Shown: in pieces, positions 34,686 to 45,643 of the stretch
Layout: the number at the start of each line of letters is the position of its first letter
Position numbering within the stretch: position 1 is the first letter of the stretch
From: Ilyonectria destructans
Lineage: Eukaryota; Ascomycota; Sordariomycetes; Hypocreales; Nectriaceae
Direction of reading: 5' to 3'
Length of the DNA: 64,000 bases
Assembly: GCA_020740775.1 (NCBI GenBank)
Contig: JAHEWK010000001.1
Coordinates: forward strand, 3,844,001-3,908,000
Made by a program: the position numbers and the translations under genes
Notes under the pieces: generated by a model
What the model saw: only the letters and a program-made list of their open reading frames with translations
Told to the model about the DNA's origin: nothing
The model's database searches: none

Positions 34686-36008
34686 TCAGCGGACCATGCC
34701 TTGGCCTCGATCACATTCCTCCAAGAACCTGTAGACCCCCTCGAGACCTTCAAAATCCTCAGATGGGTGTCCGCCCGAGCTCATAGGAGGCGACATCGTC
34801 TCATAGCCTTCAAGATCAGAAAGCCATGGGTTGTCGCCCATCTCATCCATGAAGGCCTCTTGGACGAAGTCATCATCCTCCAACGATGAGGACGCATCCC
34901 ATTCATAGCCCTCCACTGATCGGACTGAGCCGCTGAGTGACATGAGAGACTTGGGGACATCCGGTGCGAAGGGGAATCTGAGGGCCATCGGAACACCGAC
35001 TGCTACACCAAAGTCGGCATCTTCGCCCACAATCCCACGCTGAATCCCAATGTCATCGCATAGTCGCTCAATGGTTTCAGCATCGACTCCAGGGAATCGG
35101 ACGCGGAGAATGTTTTTCTGCTCTAAATGGACCGGTAAATCGCCTAAAATGGCAAGACGCCGAAGGTCCGCGTAGATGGCTGTTAGGTCCTTCAATGCTC
35201 GGCCAAAGTCAGCCGAGAGAACATCGAGAAATCCCTCGGTGTTGAGGGAGACACCAGCAGTCGCAGCATTGGCCTTGAAGCCGGAGGCCTCGGACGCAAC
35301 GGGGATCGCGGCAGCAAGGGGGCTGAGAGCGGTCACGGTAGGGCTGAGGTTGAAGTCGATGAAGGAGCCGGGGGAGGTGCGGGGAATAGATGAGAACTTG
35401 CGCATCGCCTCGTCCTCCATGGGCGAGACGGCACGGTACTGCCGACCACCTCGAGAATCCAGGCCGTCGTAGCGGAGCTTCTGGCCGGAAAGGAAGAAGG
35501 CCCTCATTGCCTGGGATACATTCTGTACCACCTGAGCCGGAGCTGCGGGGGTATGCGAGAAGTACCGGGCACCACCGCCCAAGCTATAGCCGCCAGCAGA
35601 TCGAGGCATTGCGCCGCCCGTCAAGTTTGGGCGAAGGGTGCTGGCGAAAGGAGCACGGCCAGAGGATCGTCCAACTCGTTGCGAGGTGTTGGACACCGGT
35701 AGCTTGGATCGGTCAAATCGGGTAGACTTGGATTCGGTGCTGATGAACCGCTTCGCTGCGCGGCTAAAGTTCTGGACCGCAGAGGTCGAGAACCACCTGG
35801 GGTTGCGTTTCTGCTGTCGGAGAACCGCGACAGGGTGGATTGGCTGTCGTGCAACTCGGACGGTCTTGAGTCCGATGGTCTGGAATTCGGTCTGGAGTGG
35901 GCGGGTCATAACGGCCAGCTTGGCGCGAACCACGTTTGTGGTTTTGGCCACGGCGACCCGGAGGAGCCGTCGGGTCGCTGGACCCCACAGCGCTTCCAGA
36001 GAAGCCAT
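34686..36008 (-). CDS. probable mitochondrial protein of unknown function
   Basis: Not recognised. Single exon; the ATG at 36008 (CAAAATGGCT) begins MASLEALWGPATRRLLR, an amphipathic basic acid-free N-terminus typical of mitochondrial import; a 440-residue product. The first 160 residues are Arg/Ser-rich and contain ARYFSHTPAAPAQVVQNV, then a more ordered part from about residue 185 (SPGSFIDFNLSPTVTALSPL) through FGRALKDLTAIYADLRRLAI and VRFPGVDAETIERLCDDIG, which looks like a conserved helical domain. The C-terminus is very acidic. The adenine-free look of the N-terminus and the length suggest a genuine protein restricted to fungi. Confidence 0.8.
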   Translation of the reverse strand: MASLEALWGPATRRLLRVAVAKTTNVVRAKLAVMTRPLQTEFQTIGLKTVRVARQPIHPVAVLRQQKRNPRWFSTSAVQNFSRAAKRFISTESKSTRFDRSKLPVSNTSQRVGRSSGRAPFASTLRPNLTGGAMPRSAGGYSLGGGARYFSHTPAAPAQVVQNVSQAMRAFFLSGQKLRYDGLDSRGGRQYRAVSPMEDEAMRKFSSIPRTSPGSFIDFNLSPTVTALSPLAAAIPVASEASGFKANAATAGVSLNTEGFLDVLSADFGRALKDLTAIYADLRRLAILGDLPVHLEQKNILRVRFPGVDAETIERLCDDIGIQRGIVGEDADFGVAVGVPMALRFPFAPDVPKSLMSLSGSVRSVEGYEWDASSSLEDDDFVQEAFMDEMGDNPWLSDLEGYETMSPPMSSGGHPSEDFEGLEGVYRFLEECDRGQGMVR

Positions 36009-36313
36009 TTTGAAGAGTTTCGTCAGTGTCAATCCAACGGGAGTTGGAGAGTTGAGGTGTGGAGGCCAAGTCTAAGGCACCCAGATGGATCGTGACGGGG
36101 CTTTATGCAGCGATAAGATTCGCCACACCGCTGATAGCGGACGATCTCGGATGCACCGCCACACTGGCGCCCTCCTGAGATTGCGGGGCACAGGGTAGGC
36201 CACGAATGGTCTAGCGTATTTGTACAGTCAGCACCTATATCTTCTCCATCAAGAAAATTTCTGAATTCCTTCCTTCTCCCATCCATCCTCTTCACAACAA
36301 GCTCAGGCGCGCG
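36009..36313. other. promoter between divergent minus gene and candidate plus transcript
   Basis: Intergenic between the start at 36008 (minus) and the proposed plus-strand small ORF at 36314. No coding frame; 36240-36300 is C/T-rich on plus as in a promoter or leader. Confidence 0.45.
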
Positions 36314-36843
36314 ATGCAAGTGCATCGTCCAGCCTGGGCTCCCACCACCCTCAATTGCTTCCAGGTAAGGCACCTTCTCTCTCTCGTACCCCCATTTTCT
36401 GTGATGATCAACTCCTTATATATGAACAATCCAAATCATACCAACCCCATGGTGATTCACTTACCCTGAGAAAGAGCTCTGGAAAACAGCTTTGCCAGGA
36501 CAGCAGAAGAAAACCTTTACTGACAGGCACCAGTCTTTTTACTTTCCAGCTTGCTCTGTAAATGTGACGCGTCGCGCGTTGTTGATTTTTCCAAAAGGTT
36601 CGTTCGCTTTTTTTCCTTCACTTTTTTATTGCTCCCCCCTCTCCGTGTGATGATCAAACCGACACCTTAGGGATTCCTCATTCTTAAAATACTATGTGGA
36701 TATCGTTGTTTTAGTTTCAGCCTTGTCTGACTGGAGATGACAACTCGCAATTTATGTTTGACGACTTGGAGTCACAGCTGCTAACATGCATTGTGACAGG
36801 TACTTTTAACTCCTCCTTATCCGAGCACATACCCACTGTATGA
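36314..36843 (+). CDS. possible small spliced ORF, 57 residues
   Basis: ATG 36314 opens 17 codons (MQVHRPAWAPTTLNCFQ) ending at a perfect donor, CAG|GTAAGG at 36364/36365. A candidate acceptor TTTAGTTTCAG ends at 36720; the next exon continues in frame (PCLTGDDNSQFMFDDLESQL) to TGA at 36841-36843. The 356-nt intron is long for this locus and other acceptors are possible; CTGCTAACATGCATTGTGACAG at 36779-36800 is also acceptor-like. It may be part of a longer or non-coding plus-strand transcript. No homologue recognised. Confidence 0.25.
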
Positions 36844-37081
36844 TGAAGATTTGAACGAACGGGCGGACATAAACGAGTACCAAAGCCTCCTGCCCTAGAA
36901 AAGCAAGGACGTACAAATCCTTGTGGTGGGAGTGCGGCGGGACCTCTTGTTGATACTTCGTCACCTGATTGTGGACTCTGAAATTGGATTCTTGTCGATG
37001 CTTAGTGAAGGAAGTGGCGGCTGACTGTTATGAATTCAGGTACTACAAAACATTTCTTCTTAATGCTTCGATGCGTTTGTG

Positions 37082-37292
37082 ATGAGCAGTTCAAACGTAT
37101 TCACACTGTTTGACTCGGCGATCTTCGGATTGCTGGGACATGAACACAACTTAACAACTTCTGATATTGCATCGGTATGTCCATGAGTACCTGATGTTTG
37201 GCGACTCCCAACTGACCTTTTGCTAGATTGTGGCCTTGCTTTATTTGACGTCTCCGAGAAAGCTAGAAGCTGACTGGCTTCGCCATAGGTAG
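37082..37292 (+). CDS. possible small spliced ORF, 52 residues
   Basis: ATG 37082 starts a 31-codon exon (MSSSNVFTLFDSAIFGLLGH at its start) ending at 37174. The intron 37175-37226 is canonical: GTATGT, CAACTGACC branch, TGCTAG. The second exon reads IVALLYLTSPRKLEADWLRH and stops at TAG 37290-37292. Splice signals are the strongest evidence; frame continuity across them supports coding. Possibly the 3' part of the same transcript as the ORF at 36314. No function can be assigned. Confidence 0.35.
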
Positions 37293-37745
37293 AGATGTTC
37301 CACCATGACATGTTCTTAGGTTGCTGGATGTGTGGTAAGACGACCTTTTTTCTTTTTCACCCCACCTACCATTTGATGACACCTGCTATTTATAGCACTT
37401 CTGAGTTCATCGTGACGAACCAACCAATTCACCTTGGAGAACTGATATGGTCCTCTCAATAATACTTTGTCAAAGCTTGAGGATGATGACAGGAAGCTGA
37501 CATCACTTGACAGATTTTATTCCAAATTCATTGTCCTAACAAGGAAAATTTACGATAGAATGATGACCAAAATACCAACATTTTCTCTTGATTATCTGTG
37601 TCATGATGTTCTGTGATTGTATTCCAATCTATAGATTTGATGTCTTATATTCGTCAAAAGATTTGGGTCTGTCCAAATCTAGCATCCAAAATCCGGTGTC
37701 CTTTCCCAAAATAAAAACATATTTTCCCTTCTAAACCCCACGATC
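37293..37745. other. intergenic, 3' region of PI-PLC gene
   Basis: AT-rich, no coding frame. A GTAAGA donor-like site at 37335 on plus might extend the candidate transcript upstream. Confidence 0.5.
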
Positions 37746-39164
37746 TCACTTCATCTTATGCTGGAGTCTCGCGTTCATGCCGACGACGCATCGGATGAGG
37801 TCCCAATCGCCGTGGGCGCCTACCCAATCGGTGACAAGGATGCCGGTGCTGCCAGAGCCCACCTTGAGCTTCCTGGGACCCTTGCCCTCATCGCCGTGGC
37901 GAATGCACAGGTACTCGATCATGGAAGGGTTGAGCTTTGCAGCAACGCGCTCGGGCCAGCAGTTGGCGTTGAAGAAGTAATTGGCGCTGAGGAAGTTGAC
38001 GAAGAAGGGGGGTGTCTTGGCTCCCTCCTTGTGGCCGTCCATGCCAGAAATGAGGAAGTTCTGCTCGGCGGCGCGCTCGAGCTGACGACGAGCGAAATCG
38101 GTCTTCTTCTCAAGGTTCTCGGTTTCCGTGACCTCGTAGAAGTCCTGTACGCGGATATGACCACCGCCAGTCTTGCCGTCCTCACAGTTATCCGGCCAAA
38201 CCGAGGCGTCGATGCCCCAGCCACGGCCGTCCCAGCATGCCTTCTTCTGGTCATCGGCTAGGGCGAAGCGACGAACAAGGATGATCTTGCCACGAGCAGC
38301 GCCGAGAGTGGGCACCTTGGGCTCTGTCCACCAGCGATTGCGCTTCTTGTCAACATAGCTATTCTTGAGGTACTTGCCCATCTGTTGGTCAGTGCCCTTG
38401 CCAGTGCCTTCGCGCTTAAGACTCAAGATGAGAGACTCGCTGGGGTTTTTGTCGAGAAACTCGTAGGTGTCTTCGAGGAAGTCTTTCAAATATTTGTTGC
38501 CAGTGAGGGAGATGGGGAAGGCGCCGTGGACGATGGTGAGCTCGTCATTGTCTGGGTTGGCAGAGACGCGGACATCGAGGAAGCGGACGCCGTTCTGGAG
38601 CTGCTCAGAGACGGTTGCGGACTGGCAACGGACGGAGGGTAGAGCCTTGTGATGGGTCGCAGCATTGTGGGTGCCGGGGATAGAGAGCATCGGAAGTGGC
38701 CAGTCGTCGTGGAGCTCCTTCATCCAGGCATCGAGACGGGCAGAAGAGAAGACAGCAAGGAAGGCGCCGTTTTGAGTGTAGACGGCAGTGAGTTCCTTGG
38801 GGCCGTCGTCGAGCTTCTTCATGACAGCCGATTTGCGCGAGGGGCTGGGAACGTCGACCTCGTATTTGTGGTCGGCAACCTTGAAAGTGAGTCGGAGGAC
38901 CTCCTTGTTCTTGTCTGCAGCGCGAATATCGGTCTCCTTGGTCTTGAAAGGCTCGACACGGACATTGGCCTTGTCCTTGTGGAGGGCCTTGCCCTGGGCT
39001 CGGGTCTCATGAGCGCTGAAGTCGGTGGCATTGATGAAGCCGGAGATGGCATTGGTCATGTTGGAGACGACATCGCCGGTTCGAACACGCTCGCCCTCGT
39101 AGCGCTCGATCTCGATGAGCTCGATGGTGTCCACAGTCAAGTTGCGGATGGTAAGGTTGGCCAT
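37746..39164 (-). CDS. PI-PLC X-domain protein
   Basis: Phosphatidylinositol-specific phospholipase C-like enzyme with the X domain only, the bacterial-type single-domain layout. Intronless in the coding part, 472 residues from ATG 39164 (CAACCATGGCC). An in-frame ATG at 39194 would add ten residues (MRRRHHAPAT), but it lies directly after an acceptor-like CACTGACGCTTCAATTCGCAG, so a leader intron is likely. Catalytic motifs: SIPGTHNAATHH near residue 158 with the first His, QLQNGVRFLDVRV and the second His in IVHG near 210; FLDKNPSESLILSLKRE follows. The first 150 residues form a separate, unrecognised domain. Whether it cleaves phosphoinositides is inference from the motifs. Confidence 0.88.
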   Translation of the reverse strand: MANLTIRNLTVDTIELIEIERYEGERVRTGDVVSNMTNAISGFINATDFSAHETRAQGKALHKDKANVRVEPFKTKETDIRAADKNKEVLRLTFKVADHKYEVDVPSPSRKSAVMKKLDDGPKELTAVYTQNGAFLAVFSSARLDAWMKELHDDWPLPMLSIPGTHNAATHHKALPSVRCQSATVSEQLQNGVRFLDVRVSANPDNDELTIVHGAFPISLTGNKYLKDFLEDTYEFLDKNPSESLILSLKREGTGKGTDQQMGKYLKNSYVDKKRNRWWTEPKVPTLGAARGKIILVRRFALADDQKKACWDGRGWGIDASVWPDNCEDGKTGGGHIRVQDFYEVTETENLEKKTDFARRQLERAAEQNFLISGMDGHKEGAKTPPFFVNFLSANYFFNANCWPERVAAKLNPSMIEYLCIRHGDEGKGPRKLKVGSGSTGILVTDWVGAHGDWDLIRCVVGMNARLQHKMK

Positions 39165-40705
39165 GGTTGCGGGTGCGTGATGGCGTCTCCGCATCTGCGA
39201 ATTGAAGCGTCAGTGGGTTGGTATGTGGTGGTAATCGCCAGCAAAGGGAGCAGCAGAGCTGGAGTATCGTGACCGGAGCTTGGGCTAGAGACTTCTGACG
39301 AGCAAGAAGGGGAAGAAAGGGCCAAGAGAGGAGAAGGAGGGGCTTTAGACGCTGCCAGAGCAACAGCTCAGCGTGGGTTGACTTGCGGTGGGCGTGGTGG
39401 GGGCGGCCCAGGAGTGGCCCGGGAGCTCATCGAGGCGCCCTGGATGCGCGGGGTCAGGGCCAATTCGGGCTGGAGGGGTAGGGGGAATCTCATGGCGGCG
39501 GGGGCAGGACAATCCAAGCACAGCTGAAGCTCTCCCCACCAGAGACGGCTTGGGCTAATCAGCACTGGACGTCAGATCGGACAGTCCGGTCCAGCTCAGC
39601 GCAGCGCAGCAGCTAGTGAGATCCCTGGATTTCAGCACGTCCATGCAGTGCTGTGTCGGGGTTGGGGCTTGTAAAGTTGGACGTTGCGCATTAATGTATT
39701 GTCTCGCTGGTGCATGGCGATTTGTGAGATTGGCCATGGAGGCTAGGCGACCGAGTCGATTTGGCTGATGGCACCAAGGGTGAGTGGCCGGCCATCGTTC
39801 GGGTCCATTTGTCGGCTGGATAAGGTACTCGAGGCGATTGCAACGTGCGAGTTGTGAAGTCTTCGCGTGAGGGCACTTGGTGGTTTGGAAGCCGCTAAAA
39901 AAGTGTAGTGTTGGCAGATTGGACCGGTCGAGGCCCGGCTCAGCTGAAGTAATCCTGATCTTGGCGGTGGCCATTACCGACGATGGTGATGGCGGCGCAT
40001 GGTGTTGGAGGGTCGTGCTGCGCTAGGTACATGGACGGGGTGGCCCTTAACTTTACCATTCTATCGGGAGAGGGCCAACGCGGCGTTGATGATGACGTGA
40101 TGCTAGAGAGTCATCATGGTTAGGTCACAGAAACGGTGAAGTTAATGGCGGAAGCGAAGATGATTAGAAGGAAAGAGTTCAATTGTGTGTTGTGTAGTAT
40201 GAAAGAATAGGAAACAGGTTAATTTTCATCAGATCGTCATGGGGCCTGGCCCTGTGTCACCAAAGATCCCTCCGCTCCTTCCCCGTTGCTCTCCTTCCAG
40301 GACACGGCTAATACCATGTCCTTTCTTCCGTCTAATTAGGCAGGCACCCAACGAGATCTCATTTTCGCCCCTTTACGGCCCCCGTCAAAACCTAACAGTC
40401 CCAGCCCTATTTCCTCCATCAGCCCCAAAAAGTTCCAACAAATCGACCCTCTCCTAGGCCCACTGATCGACGACAACCATGATCTTCCATGCGCTCACGC
40501 GTTTTCTGTTAACCATGTAGAAGAGAATGCGAACGAATGATGACAAACTGTATTGCCTGTAATGAGGCGAGGGAGGAGGTTTCTTTCTCGATTGCCATGT
40601 CGCCATGACAATCAGCAAAGTGAATAATCAGCAAAGCGAACAATCGGCAAAGTGAATTCTTGACCCCGACATGTGGGAAGTCATAGTGGTGCGTAGACAG
40701 CACAT
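39165..40705. other. intergenic and leader of the PI-PLC gene
   Basis: No gene recognised. Just upstream of 39194 on minus lies a strong 3' splice signal (CTGAC branch and TTCGCAG), implying a spliced leader. The far end is the 3' region of the minus-strand gene ending at 40706. Confidence 0.55.
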
Positions 40706-41344
40706 TCACTGGCTGGATCGCCGGCGCTTGGAAGGGTGAGAATAAATATCCTCCTCCTCTTCCTCCTCCTCCGCCGCCGCCGTCTCTTCACGAGGTCGTC
40801 GCCCGAGAACGGTGGTGTCATTCCGCTGTCGAAGCACCTCGTTGACCGAGTCGCTGCTGCCAACGACGTTGCCCGTGCCATCGACGACCAGCCCAGCGTC
40901 AACCTCGATCCGGAGTGGCCGTGGAGCACCATTCTCATCAATCATTGGGATGCCACACTGGCCGGAGCTGCCTTCATGCAGGGCCTTGACCACAGCCTGT
41001 GCGATGGCATTGGCCTGCTCCGCAGGACTGGTTGCCAGGCACACGACGTTATTGCTGCGGGAGACGTTGATGGATGTGTTGATGCGGAGGCTGATGGGCG
41101 AGCTTTCCGGGTCATGTTCATCATCTGCTGAGTCGAGGAGGGTTGTAAAGGTAGACGAGGAAGGCTGGAGCATCTGAGCCATGCTGGACAGCCCTTGACG
41201 TGCCTGGATGGCTCGAGCTGTGAGGGCGGCAAGGTCAGGCTGTCTCCGGGGAGTGTAGGCAGGAGGAGGAGAAGCGGCAGCGGGGCGAGTGTTGTCCTTG
41301 GCCATGGCGGCTCGAGCCTTGGAACCCATATTGGGAGCAGACAT
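40706..41344 (-). CDS. uncharacterised protein with acidic run and basic C-terminus
   Basis: Not recognised. Single exon of 212 residues from ATG 41344 (MSAPNMGSKARAAMAKDN). A TATA-like element lies about 165 bp upstream. Residues 1-45 are Ala/Pro-rich and basic; the middle is better ordered (RINTSINVSRSNNVVCLA, AEQANAIAQAVVKALHE, MIDENGAPRPLRIEVDAG) and suggests a small alpha/beta domain. Near the end a run of acidic residues precedes SHPSKRRRSSQ, a plausible nuclear localisation signal. The strong codon bias and coherent domain make it likely real. Confidence 0.75.
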   Translation of the reverse strand: MSAPNMGSKARAAMAKDNTRPAAASPPPAYTPRRQPDLAALTARAIQARQGLSSMAQMLQPSSSTFTTLLDSADDEHDPESSPISLRINTSINVSRSNNVVCLATSPAEQANAIAQAVVKALHEGSSGQCGIPMIDENGAPRPLRIEVDAGLVVDGTGNVVGSSDSVNEVLRQRNDTTVLGRRPREETAAAEEEEEEEDIYSHPSKRRRSSQ

Positions 41345-41506
41345 GATGAATGTTTCTTGGGTTGAAGTAGATGGGCTTGAAAGAGGTTTGATGATGTATT
41401 GCCAAAGCAGGGCAGGTTGTTTGATCACTGCTAGGATAGGTCTCGATGAGGGAAAGAGATGAGTAGTGAAGTGAAGAAGAAGAAGATTGAAGAGGAGGAA
41501 AGTGAG

Positions 41507-41517
41507 GATATATAAAG
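41507..41517 (-). promoter_or_regulatory. TATA-like box upstream of the 212-residue gene
   Basis: GATATATAAAG on plus; the minus strand reads CTTTATATATC, about 165 bp upstream of ATG 41344. Position is compatible with a core promoter; single motif only. Confidence 0.3.
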
Positions 41518-41926
41518 ATATCCCCACGAGTCAGCCACTGTTGGTTACACAAGGACAACGGGGAGGAGAGCCGTTGACACAATAGGTAAGGACAGGCGGA
41601 TAGGTAGCCCCAAGAGCTTTGCGCCACCCGAAGCAACTTTTCAAGTCGGGTTTAGAGACGAGGCGTGTATGGAGACAAGGCTAGAGACAATATGGAGACA
41701 GTTGGCCAGTAGCGTCGAGCGCGGGAAGGGTAAATATAGTTGAACAGAGCTCGTGGGGAGTGTGCGAAGTCGTCACTCAGCTAGGCGCCAACCCGGCGGG
41801 TTGCTGTTGTTGGGGCTTGTATAGAATACAAGCATGCATTGAGACACAAATTGGGTCTTTTTCACGCAGCCAGCGGCAAGCAAAGCAAAGTGCGTGCGTA
41901 CGCGCGTTGTGTGTGCTTGCGTGTGT

Positions 41927-41956
41927 TGTCTGTCTGTCCGTCTGTCTGTCTGTCTG
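41927..41956. repeat. (TGTC)n microsatellite
   Basis: Seven tetranucleotide TGTC/TGTCTG units with one TCCG interruption, preceded by a TG/TGCG-rich stretch from about 41891. Confidence 0.9.
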
Positions 41957-44900
41957 CACGCCGCCGCCATGACATGCATGCGCCCGAGAGGCTTCGCAGC
42001 CATCATTTCCGACGACGGCGGGCTGGGAGCATGGGGCCCAGCGCCCTATGGACCGCGGCCTGGGGACTGGGCTCAATGGCCGGGCTGAATGGGCTTGGCC
42101 AGCAAGCCCAATCAGTCATGGACCGGACCACGCTGGCGGCGCGACTGAGTCGTCAATCCATTCCGCAGAGAGAGAGTGTGTGTGAGGTTTAGGTCCACTC
42201 CACCACCACCACGCCTTTCAAACCAACGCCAGGGCCACCCATTGAACCAACTCTTCCCATCGCCGTGGAATGGGAGGAGGCCCGGGCACGGCATGGCACA
42301 GAACTTACTTGCGCAAGTCACTCGTACGGTCGGCACGGATGGCCGCCCAATAGTCTATTCATGCCATGCCGGCTGTTGTTGGCTGTTGTTGGCTGCATGT
42401 TGGTTGACTTCGCATGGTCGATCACATCCAATCCGTTTTGCGAGCAAGCGAAAAAGCAAAGGAGCTAGCATGCGTTATTAGCCCACCCGGGGAACAATAG
42501 GAACTTAGGGCCGTTTTCACAAAAGGGGTTCAGACGTGTCACATTGCACATTGGCCAACAACCGATGCCATCCCTGGTGGCAGCTTCAATAGGTGAGACA
42601 ACACCAGCCCAGCTGGCGCCAAGAATGGAGGAGAAAAGGGTAACAAGGTCAGGGAAAAAGAAAAGAAAAACACCGACAACCTGCGACAAGCCCCGCAAGC
42701 CACACTGTCTCCCAGAAACAGCTCTCCTCTGCCTGCCGCCTGTGCAGCCCGCGTAAACCTGGTGTCTATTGTCTTGTCTTGCTATGTGCGGCGACATGTC
42801 GGCGACGCAAGGTGTGTGGCCCGAAGCGGGCAAGCGCGCGCAGGTGGGTCTTGGCTGGCGCCTCTTTCCTATTGTCCTCAAACAGCCCTTCCTATTGTTG
42901 TCGACTCTGGGGCGCCGCCCCCGAACTCGGCCGGCAGAGGGGCCGCCTATTGTGGTCTGCTTTAGGTTTAGTGCCCGCGCCTCCGGACCCGCGTTCGGGC
43001 GTCCAAGCTCCACCACACGACTCCCTCCACCGCTGCTCCACCGCGAAACCAACCCTTCCTCCGCCCGCTGCTGCTGTTGCTGCTTGCGGCGCTCGGCTTT
43101 GAACACGACCCCGATGAACGACGGGCGGTAAGCAGGAAAACTCTTGCATCCGATTGATCCAACTCAATAATGCGGCCACTGCATGGTTCATCTCCACGGG
43201 CCCCACTCCCACTCCCATTGTCATCCGCATCGGTAACCTCACACGTTTGCGCTGTTGATTGCCGCCAAGTACACGGTACATTTCCAATGCCCTCACATTT
43301 CACCTGCATGCCTACATTATGATCTTCCTAAACACACACGCACGCACATCACACATATCACACACAAACGCTTGGACGGGCGGCGTCAGCATTTTCGCCT
43401 CGCTCGCGAGCCAAGTCGGTTTCCCGGACGCACCGACTAGGCAAACCATTCGCTCGGGGCAACTTCTCCTCTCCGCTGGGACCGTCCCTCGCTCTATTCT
43501 CGCTCCCTTCCGCCGCCGCTCCTCTATTCTCCTTGCCCCCCCCCCGGTCGATCGTCCCATCCACTTTCTGCTCTCGGGTCCCGACGCACGCTCGCGCCCT
43601 CGCCTCCCGCCTTGCAATGGCGTCCCGGGATGGCCCTTTCCTTCTCCCAGTCTGCTGGGATTTTCCTCCCCGAAGCTAATCTTCCTTTGGAGCTGACAGG
43701 CGGGCAGTTTGCTGTCGAGAAGAACAATCGAGCGTCATCAATGGCAAACCGCCACGAACACAATGTCCGGATCCAGAACATAGTCTCATCCCGGAGAGAA
43801 GAGAATGAACTTGGACAGGGCGCCAAGCTGGATGCCCTTCAGCCAGAGCTGACTCCCAACCGCAGAGATAGTCCTCGTGCCATTTTTGTATAGCCTTTCA
43901 ACACAGCAGTCGAAATTGTTGGCGCCGCTGGTGGATGGGGGTGGGCGGTCCAGCTGGAGAACTGCCTTGTCATTTGTTTCAGCGTGAACAAACACCATCC
44001 CCACCTCCACACTCCTCCCCCCACGCCCCCTCCCACACCCGGCATTGTATTCTGGCAACTTTGTGATTTCGTCACCGACCCTGTTGACTCTTTTCTTGGC
44101 TGAACTGGCGGACAATACGACGGCTACCGCCCGTGCGCCCACTTCCCGGTGATTCAACCCCTTCCAAGCAATCGGGACTCACCCACACCATTACCCACAC
44201 CTCCGAGGGGGATGCAGAAAAGAGAATAGGCCGGCAATGGACAATGGGGGAGAATAGGAACAAACGAAAATAAAATTAACGTCACCAAATAGGCATCAAG
44301 GACGGAACATCTCGTAGAGGACTGACGTCGGATGATCCTCAAACGCAAAAGGAGACGATGCTCTCGTCTGGAGCAACGCTCGCTTGCCACTCCCTTCCTT
44401 GGCATGTTGTTGTCTTGCCCGCCTTGTCTTAACTTCCTTTTTTTCCTGTTTTGGGTTTTCAAAATCCCGCCTTGGCTTGTAAATAGCCTACCAACCCTCC
44501 AATCGCTTTTCCTGCAGGCGTAAGGAGAGGAGGGGGGGAGGATCAAGCGGCGCACTTGCGGCAGCGGCGGGCTTGAGGATGGTCTAGAGCGGACCGCAAA
44601 GCGCCAGACCAAACCCTCGGTTACGCTCTCAAAAGTCCCATGCGAAGCTGTTGTGAGGAGTCTTTGATCTCACAGTGCCGTGTTGAAAGGGCCTGGGTTT
44701 GAAAAGCATTTGCATCTGATTGATAGATGGTTGCTAGTGGAGCAGGCCACTCGAGTGGGCTGACTTAAAGTGTACGTTTCTTACCTCAAACAGGCACCCG
44801 GAATCGATCTGCCTCATTGTATGCTTTTCACTGGCCGGTTAAAGTTGGCCATGGCCCCTCTAAACCGTCACTCCTGCTCCTGTACCGGCTGCATACCGGT

Positions 44901-45643
44901 CTAGATCAAGGCGTCTCATGCGCCTCAGACTTGGACTCGGCTATCACACGACGCTTCTTGAATCAATCCAGCGAGTGTGGCAGCCAACTCCCATTCTCTG
45001 GTGCATCTTCCGCTCAACAATGGGTTCCTGATCCGAAGACTGCACCGAACCATGTCACCGGATCGCGACCCTAGTGCCCACGCGGGCGGAGCAGCGCAGC
45101 CCATGGACAGTCCAAAATGGCTCTGCAGTAGCTCATAATGTGCTCGCCATCACAGGGCACCACGTAGTAATAGCAAAAGGCTGAAGGAGGAGCGTGGGCT
45201 GAAACTTGTACAACACCACAACCCTCCCCCCCAAATCCGTCATGTCACAAACCAGCCACCGCCGCCACGGAACTAACCAAACACGGTGCGAGCAGCACTT
45301 GACGTTGCTTTTCGAATAACTAGCCCAACGACCCTCTCCAGCACGAGGCTTTCTTAGTATGGCACTTTTTCAGCTATCAGCGGTCGACGTATCTTGGCGA
45401 GTAGGTTTCGGTAGCGTTTGGCAACTTTTGCCTGCCTGCCAGCCACCCGTAATTCCAGGCCTCCAGACTACTGAAGCCGGGCAAAAAAGACGGGAAAAGA
45501 TGTTTCTGCCCCGTCTCCACCTGGCGCAATCGTTGTGTAGGTCCTCGCCGGCTATCTCAATTAGAACATTGAGTTTCGCTCCATGATGTCAACGACACGA
45601 CGGGTATTTGGGAATAAGTCCGGGTACGATTGGCGTCTGAACC

